Shown here piece by piece: positions 36,201 through 47,437 of a stretch of 64,000 nucleotides of DNA. This DNA comes from Haliotis asinina. Its lineage: Eukaryota > Mollusca > Gastropoda > Lepetellida > Haliotidae. The notes beneath the pieces are model-generated. The model had not been told where the DNA came from. It saw nothing but the letters and a program-made list of their open reading frames with translations, and did not search any database. The translations under genes were made by a program, and so were the position numbers. Where the stretch lies: the NCBI RefSeq assembly GCF_037392515.1, contig NC_090287.1:10089501-10153500 (forward strand), in the 5' to 3' direction. Numbering within the stretch: position 1 is the stretch's first letter; the number at the start of each line of letters is the position of its first letter.

Positions 36201-39200
36201 TGTCATTCTTGAAGTCATAGCATAAGAAATCTCTATCTGACATCATTTGAACCAATGCAAAATGCGAATACTCTGTCTTACACTCTTGAAGCCACTATGC
36301 AAAAATAACAACGCTCTGACATTCTTGGAGGCAATACAAAATATCTGACATTCTGATTCTTTCCATGATTTTGTCAATAGTTAAACCCCGCGGAAGGCAA
36401 TATCAGCGCGGCCTGTAAATAGCCAGTGTCGGGACGAGGCAGTCCAGTGATTGTAATTGTATGCATCGACCCGTGCAATTGTATAACAACATGCTGCAAA
36501 GTGAATAAGTGTGAGTTTGGTTTTAAGCGGCTCTTAGCAATATTCCAGCAGTACCACAGCGGTGGACAGCAGAGAAAATGCTCTTCTCACATTGTTACCA
36601 CGTGGGAATCGAAACCGGGTTTCCGGCGTGACAGGCGAATGGCAGTTGTGCTTCAGAGAAGTAGCCGAGTCTGTCCACCCGTCCACGCTCGCCGCCTCTT
36701 ACTCGGATCTTATTCCTACTCAGAATATTGGATATGTGTTACGATAAAATGAGTGAAAATGACATATAAATCCTGCAATTGTTCTTCTGTCACGAATCTA
36801 CAAACACGGATAACTTGTGTCGCTATCTATCACTGCTCTCACTATATGTGACGGCGTCTTATAAATACACAAACCAGACAATCCAGTGATTGATGTCATA
36901 AGCACCTGTCCATTTGGGTATAGTGACGTGTAATCACCTAGCCTGATGTATGTCTGATGTATGTCTCTTCTGACGACACCCTTGAAGATTCGGGTGAGAG
37001 TTGGTCTGTCACTCAGTAACTCACACTTGATGTAAGAGGAGACTAACGGGATCTGGTGGACAGACTCGGTGACTTGGTTGACACATGTCATCGCATCCCA
37101 GTTGAATGAATCATGCTGTTGATCATTGGATTGTCTGATCCAGACTCATTTACTTACAGACCGCCGCTATATAGCTGGACTGTTGCTGAGTGTGGCTTAA
37201 AATCAACATACTCACTCACTCACTCACTCACTCACGAGGAGCAAAGGTTGCTGGAGTTTTGTTTTATCCTGTAATGAACGCCGCAGTACCAAAATTAGTT
37301 CCCGCAATCACAGACGATGATCCTTTGCGATTTGTTTGATATGTATTCACATGTTACTGTAGTCATTGTTTTTGTGTGTAAGTCTATTCGTGCGAAAACG
37401 TTATCTCGCATTATGTGGACGTAGATGCTTCGTGTGCTTCTCTTTCATGCTTTTCAAACTGTTCATATCTGGTAATTATATTCCTTTGTTATATTAATAA
37501 ATACCTAAATTTTACTAAAAAATCATCTCACAAATATTCTGAGATTTTGACTGATGTTTAAAATGAACATAGCAGCAATTGTTACAGGGTATCCTCGCAG
37601 CACAGCATGTTTTCCACACACACACAATAGCGTGGTTTGTGCAATAGAGATACAAACAGATAATGTTCGCTCGATAAGGTATGGGGGTACTACTTATGGT
37701 TTGTACTGACGGATGAATACACACACAGTTCATATTTTTATAAAATAATTAAAAGTGATTCCATTTTCGATATTACTATATATAATATCGTTAAAATGAT
37801 TTTTTTCTTTTGTCTGTAGATCTTCATAAAACATACCTCGTGTTATAAAACGCCTTGCTTTTCAATGGAACTGAAATCCGCAAAGCTGCGATGATAAAGT
37901 CGAGTGTCGCCGTAACTTTAATTTATTCCCACCCGTACAAGAGATTTGACGATAATTCAAGACTTGTTCAGGTGGTATATAAATAATATAATTACCCTAT
38001 GCTTATATTCTTTCTATTTTCCAAGGAACGGGTAGCTGTTCAAGGAGTATAAACTGGAAATCACAATACGAATGTGAATCTCTAAAAGAAATGTTTCTAC
38101 CGAATCTTCCCTTCGGACCCTGTCCACGATGTACCGGAATCTCAGATTGATTTTACAACTCGGGGCCTCCCTTCACAAAGCTTTAAGTTAATCGTAAGTC
38201 ACTAAGGTACCCTTAGGGCAGTGTTAAATATTGGGGAGATGGGTGCTTCGTGAAAGGAGCCCCAGATGTTAAACTCTTAAACAGTATATTAATTTAGAAA
38301 TGTCAACCTATAACCAATAACCTAAATTATTAGTTGAACACGTTCACCGTTAAATTTTACTACATTTGTAACTGATGTTTAACGGAAACAGATATGGACC
38401 TTACGATATCTACATGTATAAGGTGAGCTAATCACTAGTTTCGGTGACGATCACTGAACATGGGTGAAACAAACACTTTTCATTACTAAATATAAATAAA
38501 CACGACTGAGTACAATATAAACAGGACATCCACAATATATTCATGATAAATGTTATTTGATATTTTACAATGAAGCCCACGTCGCAAAGACGAAAAGTCG
38601 AAGTAGGGATCAAGACTTTGGTTAAACTTCCAACCCTGTAGGAATTTCAACATGTCGGGTAAACCACCATTCAGTGTTACAGAGAAGGTAATTGGCAATA
38701 GACAAATATGAACTCTTTGCGTTTTCATCAAGATAGTTGTACATGATAAATATGTGTAGTTCAGGAGTTAAAATTAAAGCTAATTGTAACGTAATATCGA
38801 TGAAGATATGTAGCTGATAGCTTTAATGTGGAGACATTATTAGGAAGTACATATACTTACATGTAATTTGAAGCGATCGAAAATAGCAAAACCAAAGATA
38901 TGGTATGAGATCTACGATTTTTGGTAACTAATTGTAAATTTTTAATTCAGTTTTCACTGTAATAAGGTTTGAAAAATGACAGCTTCAGTAATATATCATT
39001 ATATGTGTGTCATTCATACGTGACCTGTATATGATTTAATTAATGTAAATAATTCTTCAGTATGTATTTACTAGTACTTTTAAAAGGGGTAAGCAAGATG
39101 ACAAAATATTCTGAAGAGAACACAATCTGCATGCATTCATATATATTATATGATACAACATCATGCGTAACCCTTCTCGGTGTGTTGGGTCACATTGTAA

Positions 39201-42200
39201 AAATCTATAACTATTACATAAGGTGTTTGGTTTCACATGTTGTTTCTAACCTTAAATGTTTTATGATTCATAATATATTAACAGTTTTGACACCGAGACA
39301 CATTGTGGACGTTTTAAGGTATTAAAATTACAAATACGCAAACAGTTTGGGAAAGATGACTGAAGATTATATGTATCGTGAACTAAGAGGATCAAAGGAT
39401 GGAATAAAATTGGACTTACATGAAAATAGCTCACCTGGCAGCGCGTCTGAGCCTGCGGACAGGGGGTACTGAGGGGGTTGCAGGGCGTGTACGGCGGACA
39501 GGGAGGAAGGGTACATCATCTGGGAATAGTGACCGGGGGTGCAGGTCACACTGTTACACGGGCACAGGTGGGGGCGGGCAGGGCTAGTCGAGGGTGAGCC
39601 TTTAGGTGACGATGCTGAAACAGAAAAAAGACAAGAAGATAATATACCGAAAACCAAACGAATGTACACATCACATTTTTCTATGTAATCTACCATTGAT
39701 AAAACACTTGTTAAATTTGATTATGACAAGTTAACGATCCCTACTTTCTGTAACAGTTTGTAAATAGTATATTGCGGCGAGGTACTTTTGCATGAGAATA
39801 CATTCGTTCAATAAGGACCGGAAAACTAGTTTGCAAACACATGGTCGGTACCATATTTGAAATGTCAATTTTTTCCCGGAAAGGAAATTTAATTTGTTTT
39901 TGAAAATGAGGTGAATAAGATACCGATCATAAATTGTGTGTGGTGCAATCTTTTCTTAATTTTTATTTATTTTTCACAAAATATTAAATGATTCATGCGC
40001 CAATAAAGTTCACCAGTTCTATAAACTGGAATTTTGAAAATCAAACTTATAGGTATGTATGTGTGTATGTGCCTGCGTGAGTGAGTGAGGTATTTGTATG
40101 CAACATGATAAATATCAAGTACATATATTAGTTGAATTTATTTAAAGGATACAAGTATACTAAATGTTAGAAATAATTTTGGTCCTTTTCTTCTCAGTTG
40201 TATCCCATTATTAGAGGATGTGGTGATCGCGCTTTCTTTCCGTGACGCCAGTGTGTGTCCATGATTATATTGAACAACCTTGGCCTGATGCATGGTGCAG
40301 TGATTTGTTGAGAATCTTGAATGTCTCAGGATTATTCTTCAAAACTTTAAAGATTTATTCCTCAAATGACAATTAAAGATACATAATATTATCGAAAGGG
40401 TCGATATATCTATTGAGTGGTTATTAGTATTATCAGGCAGTGTCTAAATGTTTGGTTTTCTTTCCTCCCTAATACTGGCAGTTTTTGAAATTCTGGCACG
40501 CCCCTTCATGTATATATCATTGGTGTTATTGTAACTAGTTTTGACATGACAACTTTAGGCAGAGGTTTAATTATACCTACCAATTACTATAAGTTTTACG
40601 TGAAACATTTTGTCGGTGCTCTCTGTCGGAGTAAATGACACACGTGGAAATGTTGATGTGTTAATAAATATGTAAACGTCAAAGCACAAAGGCAAATAAA
40701 AACAAGGCAATATTTATCGCTGTAAAAATGTATATTCTGTCAAGGTTTTGTTATATGTAAATATGTGTGTACTATATAATACGGTCATAATGTTATAACA
40801 TTTTGTTATAAGAATCAGAAAGTCTAGTAAAACCTCAGTCTATAGTACAAAATTAGACGTGAATATATAAAAGATTAAATGTAAATGCCGGTAGAAAACA
40901 ACGTTCCTTTTTAATCTTATATAAAATCGTCTAGACTTTATTCTGTGTTATATGTCAATAATGTCAACCATTTCTTCGTAATTTTAAAACTGTTTGTAAT
41001 ATCGTGGTAAGATTATATCCTACTGGTTTCATATGAATATTCAAATTAGAACTATGCTAATTTACGTGTCAGATGTCAGCATAATTGAACATGTCACATT
41101 TACCCCGGCAATGTGTTTAAGACGGCAATGAGCGCGATTCCCCGGCCACCCTACATGCAGGCTATTCCTGTCAGCCGGGGGTCCACCTCTCCCCCTCCAT
41201 GTACCTGATACCCCTTTCCTGGACTTGTTTGTATCGCGGAAGAGGATGTTGACCGCTCAGGTGTTCGGTGGAGGGATTTGTTTATGATCATTTAAAGTGG
41301 TGTTGACATATGACTTAAATACAGTGGACGAATTCTTCGTGGAGTGATGGATAGCAGAAACTATAGTGGACAGTTGTTCTCAGTAATTAGTATCCACGCT
41401 GAAGGACTTGCACATTCTGCAACTTTGTGGCACGAACTCCCCAAACAAAAATTAAGAGGAAATACCTTTTAATAAATACAACACATTTTACATAATATGT
41501 TTATTAAACTATTTATAAAATTTGTGTGATACAAGCATATATTTCACAATGTTTTTTTATGTAGTGAAAGCCTTATATTTTATGCCAGAATATTGCATTA
41601 TTAAATTTAAGACTGCAATAGAACAATTTTCACTTTATATTTACAAGAAACTATAAAATTCAATGATCTGATCTGAAAATATAACGGAATCCTCATTTGT
41701 TTTTATTAAGTAATCCTCATTTATTTTTATTAAGTAAGCCTTTTCCACATGTTAATTTCGACTGATTATTAATACTGATTTAATCTCATTTTTAAAAGTA
41801 GAAACATTATTGTCTTATGAATAAAAGTTACAATTTCTTCATTTTTGCTTCAAATCACAATCTATTGCAGACGACATCATGTGCCAAATGTGTTGTTAAT
41901 TCTTTGCCAAAGCACAAAAAAGTAATACACATTTTCATAAACTCACCTTTTTCAGCTTTGTCCTTTCCAAAATCTTCAGATAAAATTCGGCTAATTCCAA
42001 ATTTGAGTTGATTAGATGTTGAATTGTCACTGTGCCCCCTACCCTGTTCTCCCGATCCCCGGGCCGTGAACGCTGACACCCCTGAGGCACACAACGCCTG
42101 GAGGGGTGCGAGTCCCGAGGAACTTGTGGGTGGGGGCGAGCTTGTCCGCGGGGACATTCCGTATGTGAACACAGGAGTGGAATAATGATGGGTGATAGTT

Positions 42201-42385
42201 CCAGAGTTTGGGTGTAATATTTCTGAAATATTAAAAGAATGTCCTTTTTTGATGAGTCCGGTGACGTTGTCGCCGGTGAGGTGTGGCCAGAAGGCGGGAC
42301 CCCCGGGCACACAGCTGATGCAGTTGCTGAGGTACATCCTCTTTCTAGTCCTCCAACTTCTGTTTTCTTTCGTAGCCCGGGGCAT
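29988..42385 (-). CDS. HLX: HLX / H2.0-like homeobox transcription factor, complete four-exon gene
   Basis: Exons 42385-41947, 39614-39435, 33874-33687 and 30248-29988 have GT-AG borders and matching phases (1, 1, 0). They encode 355 residues from the first ATG. The homeodomain (about residues 226-285) has RSWSRAVFSNLQRKGLEKRF, TKPDRRQLAAMLGLTDAQ and KVWFQNRRMKWRH. Gln50 and Asn51 of recognition helix 3 are present. The HLX signature RKRSWSRAVFSNLQRKGLEK is nearly invariant in the family. Two eh1-like Groucho-binding motifs precede it: HSFNISEIL (residues 49-57) and LKFGISRILS (127-136), in the order seen in vertebrate HLX. Residues 287-350 are strongly acidic. The protein should be a nuclear, DNA-binding repressor; vertebrate HLX acts in gut and liver mesenchyme and Drosophila H2.0 in visceral muscle. 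An alternative start is Met17 (42337), which has a better -3 base. Introns are 2332, 5560 and 3438 bp and carry several SINEs. Confidence 0.95.
30374..30505 (+). mobile_element. SINE family A copy in HLX intron 3
   Basis: Box A is GGCTCAGTAGTCCAGTGGTT and box B is GGGTTCGATTCCC. The body includes GTGTAAAGTCCATCG and the 3' end is CATGGCTGGAATGTTGAAT. The tail is lost. It is antisense to HLX. Confidence 0.75.
32458..32558 (+). repeat. Pyrimidine tract with several long C-runs
   Basis: CTCTCTCT is followed by C-runs of roughly 8-13 bases, broken by CTTCAACAGGCAATGAGCTG and single T's. The minus (HLX sense) strand is therefore G-rich and able to form G-quadruplexes in intron 3. The proline-rich open frame through it is an artefact. 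Confidence 0.9.
32870..33230 (+). mobile_element. Possible 3' remnant of a non-LTR retrotransposon
   Basis: A broken plus-strand frame reads CPLYMHECESAHSIHNFMS followed by YDPPGAQY. This resembles the Cys/His block and following 'CP.Y...R..Y' segment at the end of some CR1/jockey-type reverse transcriptase proteins. Stops and frame changes follow. The match is by eye only and weak. Confidence 0.25.
33310..33471 (+). mobile_element. SINE family A copy in HLX intron 3
   Basis: GGGGTAGCGCAGTTGTTAAA, GTCGCTCGTCACG, GTGTGAAGCCCATTTCTGG and ATATTGCTGGAATATTACTG, with the tail CTCACTCACTC. Box B is degraded (GGGTTTCATTC). It ends about 215 bp from exon 3 of HLX, in antisense. Confidence 0.9.
33687..33874 (-). 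CDS. HLX: HLX exon 3: homeodomain positions 1-44
   Basis: The 188-nt exon follows TTCTTGAACAG and precedes GTAAAT. It encodes a GPYSILS segment (vertebrate HLX has a similar GPY block here) and the basic PKRKR. The homeodomain follows, from the SWSRAVFSNLQRKG signature to TDAQ. Phe8, Leu16 and Phe20 of the homeodomain fold are present. Confidence 0.97.
35822..36360. repeat. Degenerate tandem repeat in HLX intron 2
   Basis: Blocks such as AATAACAACGCTCTGACATT, CATTCTTGAAGTCA and CACTATGCAAAA recur at irregular spacing of about 40-60 bp, at least seven times. The array looks old and decayed, with no coding frame. Confidence 0.65.
36395..36645 (-). mobile_element. SINE pair: family B fragment (36395-36485) and family A copy (36501-36645), both inverted
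   Basis: The left part holds the inverted B segment GGCCTGTAAATAGCCAGTGT and GGCAGTCCAGTGATTGTA. The right part is an inverted family A copy with TTAGCAATATTCCAGCAGTA, an inverted box B (GGAATCGAAACC) and ACCACGTGGGAATCG. Confidence 0.7.
36845..36960 (-). mobile_element. SINE family B fragment, inverted
   Basis: Contains CCAGACAATCCAGTGATTGA, GTCATAAGCACC and GTGACGTGTAATC, which correspond to the middle of the inverted family B consensus. It lies immediately before a plus-strand B copy, giving a head-to-head pair in HLX intron 2. Confidence 0.7.
36980..37234 (+). mobile_element. SINE family B copy
   Basis: GAAGATTCGGGTGAGAG, GACTAACGGGATCTGGTGG, TGACTTGGTTGACACATGTC, GATTGTCTGATCCAGACTC and GCTGGACTGTTGCTGAGTG, ending in seven ACTC units. 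Confidence 0.88.
38162..38264. mobile_element. Short palindromic MITE-like element (copy 2)
   Basis: The left end GGGGCCTCCCTTCACAAAGC pairs with the right end GCTTCGTGAAAGGAGCCCC when reversed. It is about 103 bp, AT-rich inside and non-coding, in HLX intron 2. Ends resemble those of the element at 23946. Confidence 0.75.
39435..39614 (-). CDS. HLX: HLX exon 2: Pro/Ser-rich linker
   Basis: The 180-nt exon lies between TTCTGTTTCAG and GTGAGC. It encodes a Ser/Pro-rich linker including SSPKGSPSTSP, HYSQMMYPSS and LQPPQYPLSAG. It begins and ends in phase 1, so skipping it would keep the frame and bring the eh1 region closer to the homeodomain. Confidence 0.88.
41947..42385 (-). CDS. HLX: HLX exon 1: N-terminus with two eh1-like motifs
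   Basis: 439 nt from the first ATG to the donor GTGAGT. It encodes HSFNISEIL near residue 50, a Ser/Pro/Thr-rich stretch (SPRTSSPPPTSSSG), and LKFGISRILSEDFG near residue 130. Vertebrate HLX has FCIADIL and KFGIDRIL at the equivalent places. Met1 has T at -3, whereas Met17 (42337, MYLSNCIS) has A at -3 and may be the real start. Confidence 0.9.
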
Positions 42386-42391
42386 TTACAT
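42386..42391 (-). promoter_or_regulatory. Minimal start-stop uORF (ATG-TAA) abutting the HLX ATG
   Basis: On the minus strand the sequence reads ATGTAAATG. An ATG followed at once by TAA is directly adjacent to the first ATG of the HLX frame. If transcribed, such an element can stall or divert initiating ribosomes. Confidence 0.45.
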
Positions 42392-42435
42392 TTACCCTAA
42401 ACGCCGAGATGAAACTATTTAAGTTTTCGACATTT

Positions 42436-42443
42436 CATATAAA
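42436..42443 (-). promoter_or_regulatory. TATA-like box upstream of HLX
   Basis: Minus-strand TTTATATG about 50 bp before the first ATG. With usual spacing it predicts a transcription start near 42410 and a 5' leader of about 25 nt to Met1 or 75 nt to Met17. Sequence match only. Confidence 0.4.
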
Positions 42444-42471
42444 CACTTGTAGTGGTGCAATGATGGGAGCC

Positions 42472-42480
42472 CATTGGTCG
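42472..42480 (-). promoter_or_regulatory. CCAAT box upstream of HLX
   Basis: The minus strand reads GACCAATGG, about 35 bp upstream of the TATA-like box, a typical NF-Y spacing. A second CCAAT in an excellent NF-Y context (TGACCAATCAG) lies at about 42747-42757. Confidence 0.45.
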
Positions 42481-42517
42481 TAACCATTTTGGCACCAAGG
42501 GGGGTCGGTTCGGTAAG

Positions 42518-42525
42518 TGACGTCA
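42518..42525. promoter_or_regulatory. Perfect CRE palindrome TGACGTCA upstream of HLX
   Basis: A full CREB/ATF palindrome, about 110 bp upstream of the predicted start. It lies in order with the CCAAT and TATA-like boxes, as in many compact vertebrate promoters. Confidence 0.45.
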
Positions 42526-43959
42526 CGAACTCTCTTGATATGCCGCTGACTTTATCCTGCGATTTAATATTTCTCTTATTTCGATCAATGATACAACGGA
42601 AAGTTGATATTGAATAAAATAGCATATGTAAATCGGAAAATACTTCAAAAATAGACAAGTTCGTTCAAGAATATATCCCTCCTGGATGACGGTGCACACA
42701 TCCCCATATGTGAGAGTACCTCAAATTGTTATTGTATTCTAGCACGCTGATTGGTCAGTTAGAACTCATTACGTTTTATGAAGGCAAAAGCTATCAATTA
42801 GGGTGTAATTATCGCCTTATCAACGGCAGAAAGCCAGACCACCTCCGTGTGAAACATTCGTGCCGGAGTTAATTGTATCCGAATAAAATTTACGTCTTCG
42901 TGGATTAACTAAGACCAGTGTCTCGCTCTCATTATGAGGACTTGGCGAAATATTTAGCATCCTGTAAGCTAGACGATGACAATATTGAGAAATAAGAGAA
43001 CATTATAATCTCTCTGACATAAAAATGTCCTATGCAAATGTAAACAAAAGATTAGGACAGCTCGTTGGATCTGATAAGTCCACTGAAATGACTGGCCACA
43101 TACGTCGTCATGCAGCTTGTTTGAAACGCTGGCATATTTCCTACACGCCGGTTCCATCGCTCAAGATGTGGGTGGCTAGATGTCTATTTTAAATCTCCAC
43201 AAGTATGCCAACCTTTTATGGGTTATAAACATATTTTGCCGGTTTCTTTGTAAAGAATGTCATGTTACGTGTCAAGGAGAATGTTTTATTGGGTAAATTA
43301 CAATGTTTCTTATTCCATCTCTCCTTTCACTTGCGTATTTAAACAGGCACTTTGAAAAATAAATGTTTCTAACATGGCGTGCTAAGAACATTTACGAATA
43401 CACTATCACTAACATTCTGCGCTACCAGTATTCTTTCTTTACAAAGAAAATCAACATTTCCTCCGGCCCTTGAAGAGGCAACATTTCTATTACTGTACAT
43501 TTGACTTATTTGGCGGGCATTTTAGAAGTTGAGTTGATGAAAAATTGTGACAATTTATTGTACAACTTCTTTTATCCTTCGAAGGCGACTTTTCGACATA
43601 GGTTCGGTATGGAAACGTCTCCTTCACAGAATAGAAGAAGCGCTACATCCACAAAATCATAATTCTATACAACACACATTCATCAAGAGTTTATGAAACA
43701 TGCATATATACAATCTGTCTTTTCTTCATCTTCGTCAAGACTAGTTCTGTTATAGATGTGAATATGTTGTGTTTACCAAATAAACTATCACGAAACAAAT
43801 ATCATGTGGCTTCAACTGCTGAAAACATAAAAACACCCAGAAAGGACGACAAATTAAAGTTAGATAAATATTTACATAGACCATATATTATGTGTGGATG
43901 TACATTATCACCCTGACACGATAACACTGCGACAATCTTCCGTTCCCACTGACATTACA

Positions 43960-44115
43960 ACATCCCACTCCAGGGGGGCGTGACCTCCCTCCCCCTACCC
44001 TGGGGTCGGGTTAGTCAGCATGGCCACCCGGGCTGAAGCGTGTAATTCCGTGCAGTTGTGGGGGTCGGGCAGCCGGCGTGGGGTCGGGCAGGGAGAGGTT
44101 TGCGTCACGGTGGTG
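43960..44115. promoter_or_regulatory. GC-rich island about 1.6 kb upstream of HLX
   Basis: In strongly AT-rich surroundings this segment contains GGGGGGCGTGACC, GGGGTCGGG three times (two followed by CAG) and several CpG dinucleotides. It could be a distal promoter or enhancer, or only an odd GC-rich patch. No function is shown by the sequence. Confidence 0.3.
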
Positions 44116-47110
44116 ACAATGCTTGTTCTATCTGGTCACGATTTTCGCTCATCTCGTGTTGTGACCTTGTTGCCCTCCTGCTAATATGAGTGTGGAAATT
44201 CTATTTATTTTAATTACATTGCGTCTTATATAATATAATGTCGGAAGTGTCATGGGAGCGATTTGCTCGAAAACTGTCGAACAAGAAATTATAAAGTTTC
44301 TATCACAAGATATAAACAAATATATACTATGGAAAGTGTTATTTGACTGCATGGGCCTTTCCCAGCAAAACATAAAGATCCAACTGTATTCGGATCATTT
44401 GTCTAATTTTATGCCAAGCCATATACGAAGGATGCCGTAAACTTCACATAGCTCACATGAAATCTAAAAATCTCAACGGTTTTTGTGTAGAATGCAAGCA
44501 AATGCTTTCTTAGCTGAATGTCACACTCTTGTCCTGAGTGTAAATGAAAGGACTGGCATTAATGTTCACTGACCTTGCCTACAGCTGCACGTAGACGAGA
44601 ACGGTGCTGATCGGTTGGTCATACCTGTTGAATTCAGTATAAGTGTGTTTTCAAAAGATCTGTATTTATCGTTTAGTATGACTTTTCAGTAGCCTTGACA
44701 TAATAATGTATGTCTTAAATAACCACGGTAACATTTTTCATTATTAACAGTTTCTGCTCGACTCAACATTTTCTTTAGGTATAAGAGCAACATTTAAGCA
44801 TGTAGCAGAATTAAGTGTAATATTTATTTGATATACTCGACCAGACTAGCTCATCCAGGCAACAGCGTGGAACATAAATGTGTCATCACTATAAACCTAT
44901 TTTAAAACTGCTTGTCAGTTGCGAATAAAGTTTCATCGTCATTAACTTAATTTCTCTTAGCAGAATGTCTTTTTAAAATAGACTTTAAACATATCCAAAT
45001 TAATTTAGGTTTATTTTGCTATCACTTCAAAACTGCGCCTATTCTTTTTCTAATACATAAATTTAATGTTAAAATGTTGATTTAGTCGTTTTATACAAAT
45101 CATGACAAATTTAAATAATGAATTCTATTGCTGCAAGACACCTTCTTTTGAACCGGTATAATCATCATTTATGAATGATCAGAAAATGACAAATGGTTTC
45201 ATGTAAATAAATAATAAAAACAGATGCTCGGAACAACGATTAAAAAAATTAACGCAGCAAAAGAAGAACTTATGAAGAACAAATATTCCCGTTTAAACAC
45301 TGAAACCGTTACCCAATTCATGTTTATTATTTTGAGATTAGCTACAGTTGATGAATTCTCGTTCCTTATCGAATAATAACACAATACGGTTACCGTCATT
45401 ACGAGGTGGTGATCGGCAAATCTCGTGAATTAACGTTGACATTTATTGGTTCGGTGTGGCCTACATGTGGAAGGCATTCTAGCTATCGGAATGGCGGCCC
45501 GTCACCTCTTCTTTATGAGATGTTTGATTACCAATGAGCTAATCACTGAACGATTAATTAGTTTTAACGAGTCGGGCGAGATAAGAAACAATGTCATTGT
45601 GAATGGGACTGGGATGGCGGTGTATCTGACATGTGAAAGTTTACGTTTACCGAGCTAACGGGAACAAGTGTGATGAAAACTGTCAGCGTTTTGAATGGAA
45701 CCAGTATCTTTATAGCGACCCATTAATGCTGGCTTAATAAATATCTTGTCTGATGTCAAGCATCCGTGTAATTAATTATCATGTGATAACAATTTGTCGA
45801 ATATGCCATGAAATTTGCTTACAATGATATGAACGGTAAAATGTTTACTGCAATTAATCAGTTGTAAAATATTTTAGTGATGTAATGTGGTAAAATTATA
45901 TACGGAGCTTTTTGAATTGTATGATTACCAAATCAGTGTTAGATAGATGGAAAGCGCTGTCTGTCTATCAAAATATGACATCAGAATTTTAGAAACCAAC
46001 TATCTGATTTAGTTTTATTTCTTTTTCACTGACATATCCTCCTTGAAATGGGACATCAGCGAAGGTATCGGGCATTCCTTGTTTACGAAAATCAGTATTG
46101 TTGATCATATTTGTTACTTTGTAAACTTGCTTTTTGGCATGAGCTTCACGGTCAGCTTTCCACAGCACTTCAGAAGGTATTGTTCTTTACATTCGTTTAA
46201 AGAAAAATCTGTTATATAACAATATTTTTACAGGGCATAATAGGCATATCACTACTTATGGACTTAAAAGGATATGTTAAATGATTCCATCTTGATATAT
46301 TGTTTAAAAACATGTCTGTTTTGTTTTAGAAGGATCCAACTATTGACCCCCTCCCACTCTGTGTGAACGAAGAAAGTGAGTGAGTTTAGTTTTACGCCCA
46401 TTTTAGCATATATTCCATCAATATCGTGGACGGAATGGGTACAGTACTATATTTTGTATTTTACCTCCATGTTACATTCATTCACAATGAGAATATAGTG
46501 TCCCGTAGCTGTAGGATACATATGTATTTTTGAATATTGTTGTCATGGAAATGTGACTGATGTGTGAAATGGTGCTAGGCTTTTTTATAACAGTTCTTCA
46601 ATTACGTCAGTTGAAAACAACGACAAGATTTGGTATATCGACCTTTATATATCCTTGAATTATCAGTCAGAAGTTTACACTTCTACAATTGATGACTTAC
46701 AAGAATATTTAAATCGGGTTTTTTTGTAAAGTAAATTTTATGACGAACTCAACACAAATGGGGATATTTCTTCTAAATCGACAGCATGTGTGGAGATAAA
46801 CGTTTCCTCTCAGCAGGAACTTTGATGTTTAGAGAGTCTGTGGCTTCCTGCTAAGAGATGTACAATTCTACCGAAAGAGGATCAAAACATTTGTTTAGTG
46901 TTCCCCGACACACCGGGGACATCTACTGAAAAAGCATTTTGGGACCTTTAATACAACCTGTGAACACAAATTTTGTAAAACCTCATGCAAACGTGTCGTT
47001 TTTGTAGAATCCTTCTAGAACATTCTTGGTTTAAAATCAAATTCAAAGAAAACTTACCTCCATTATTTCATTTCGTCAAAGCTCCTTTAATACATTGTTC
47101 ATATTTATTA

Positions 47111-47280
47111 GTCTATAAACAAAGGAATCTGGACCAGACAATCAAGTCATTGAACCCATGAGGCATGATGAAACTCATTGTGTTTACGAATCACTATCAG
47201 TTAGTGATGACACCAGGTGTTCGCGGAAAGTTGAGCATATCCTGCCCCACAGGTAGTACCCGTCATAACATCTGCAAAGG
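47111..47280 (-). mobile_element. SINE family B fragment, inverted
   Basis: TCTGGACCAGACAATCAAGT and CATTGAACCCATGAGGCATG, then CACTATCAGTTAGTGATGAC, follow the inverted family B order but are diverged. It lies about 160 bp before the 24-bp array. Confidence 0.6.
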
Positions 47281-47437
47281 CTTTTCAGTTGTTCACCTGA
47301 AAACAACCGGGGAATGTATAATACGGATCAAAGTAGGGAATTTAGTCGGACATAATATTTGCCACTGATGCAGGTTCTCTATATCTTCAGTATAAACGTA
47401 TCTGAAAGCTTTACTGTTACATATCATATCATTAACA

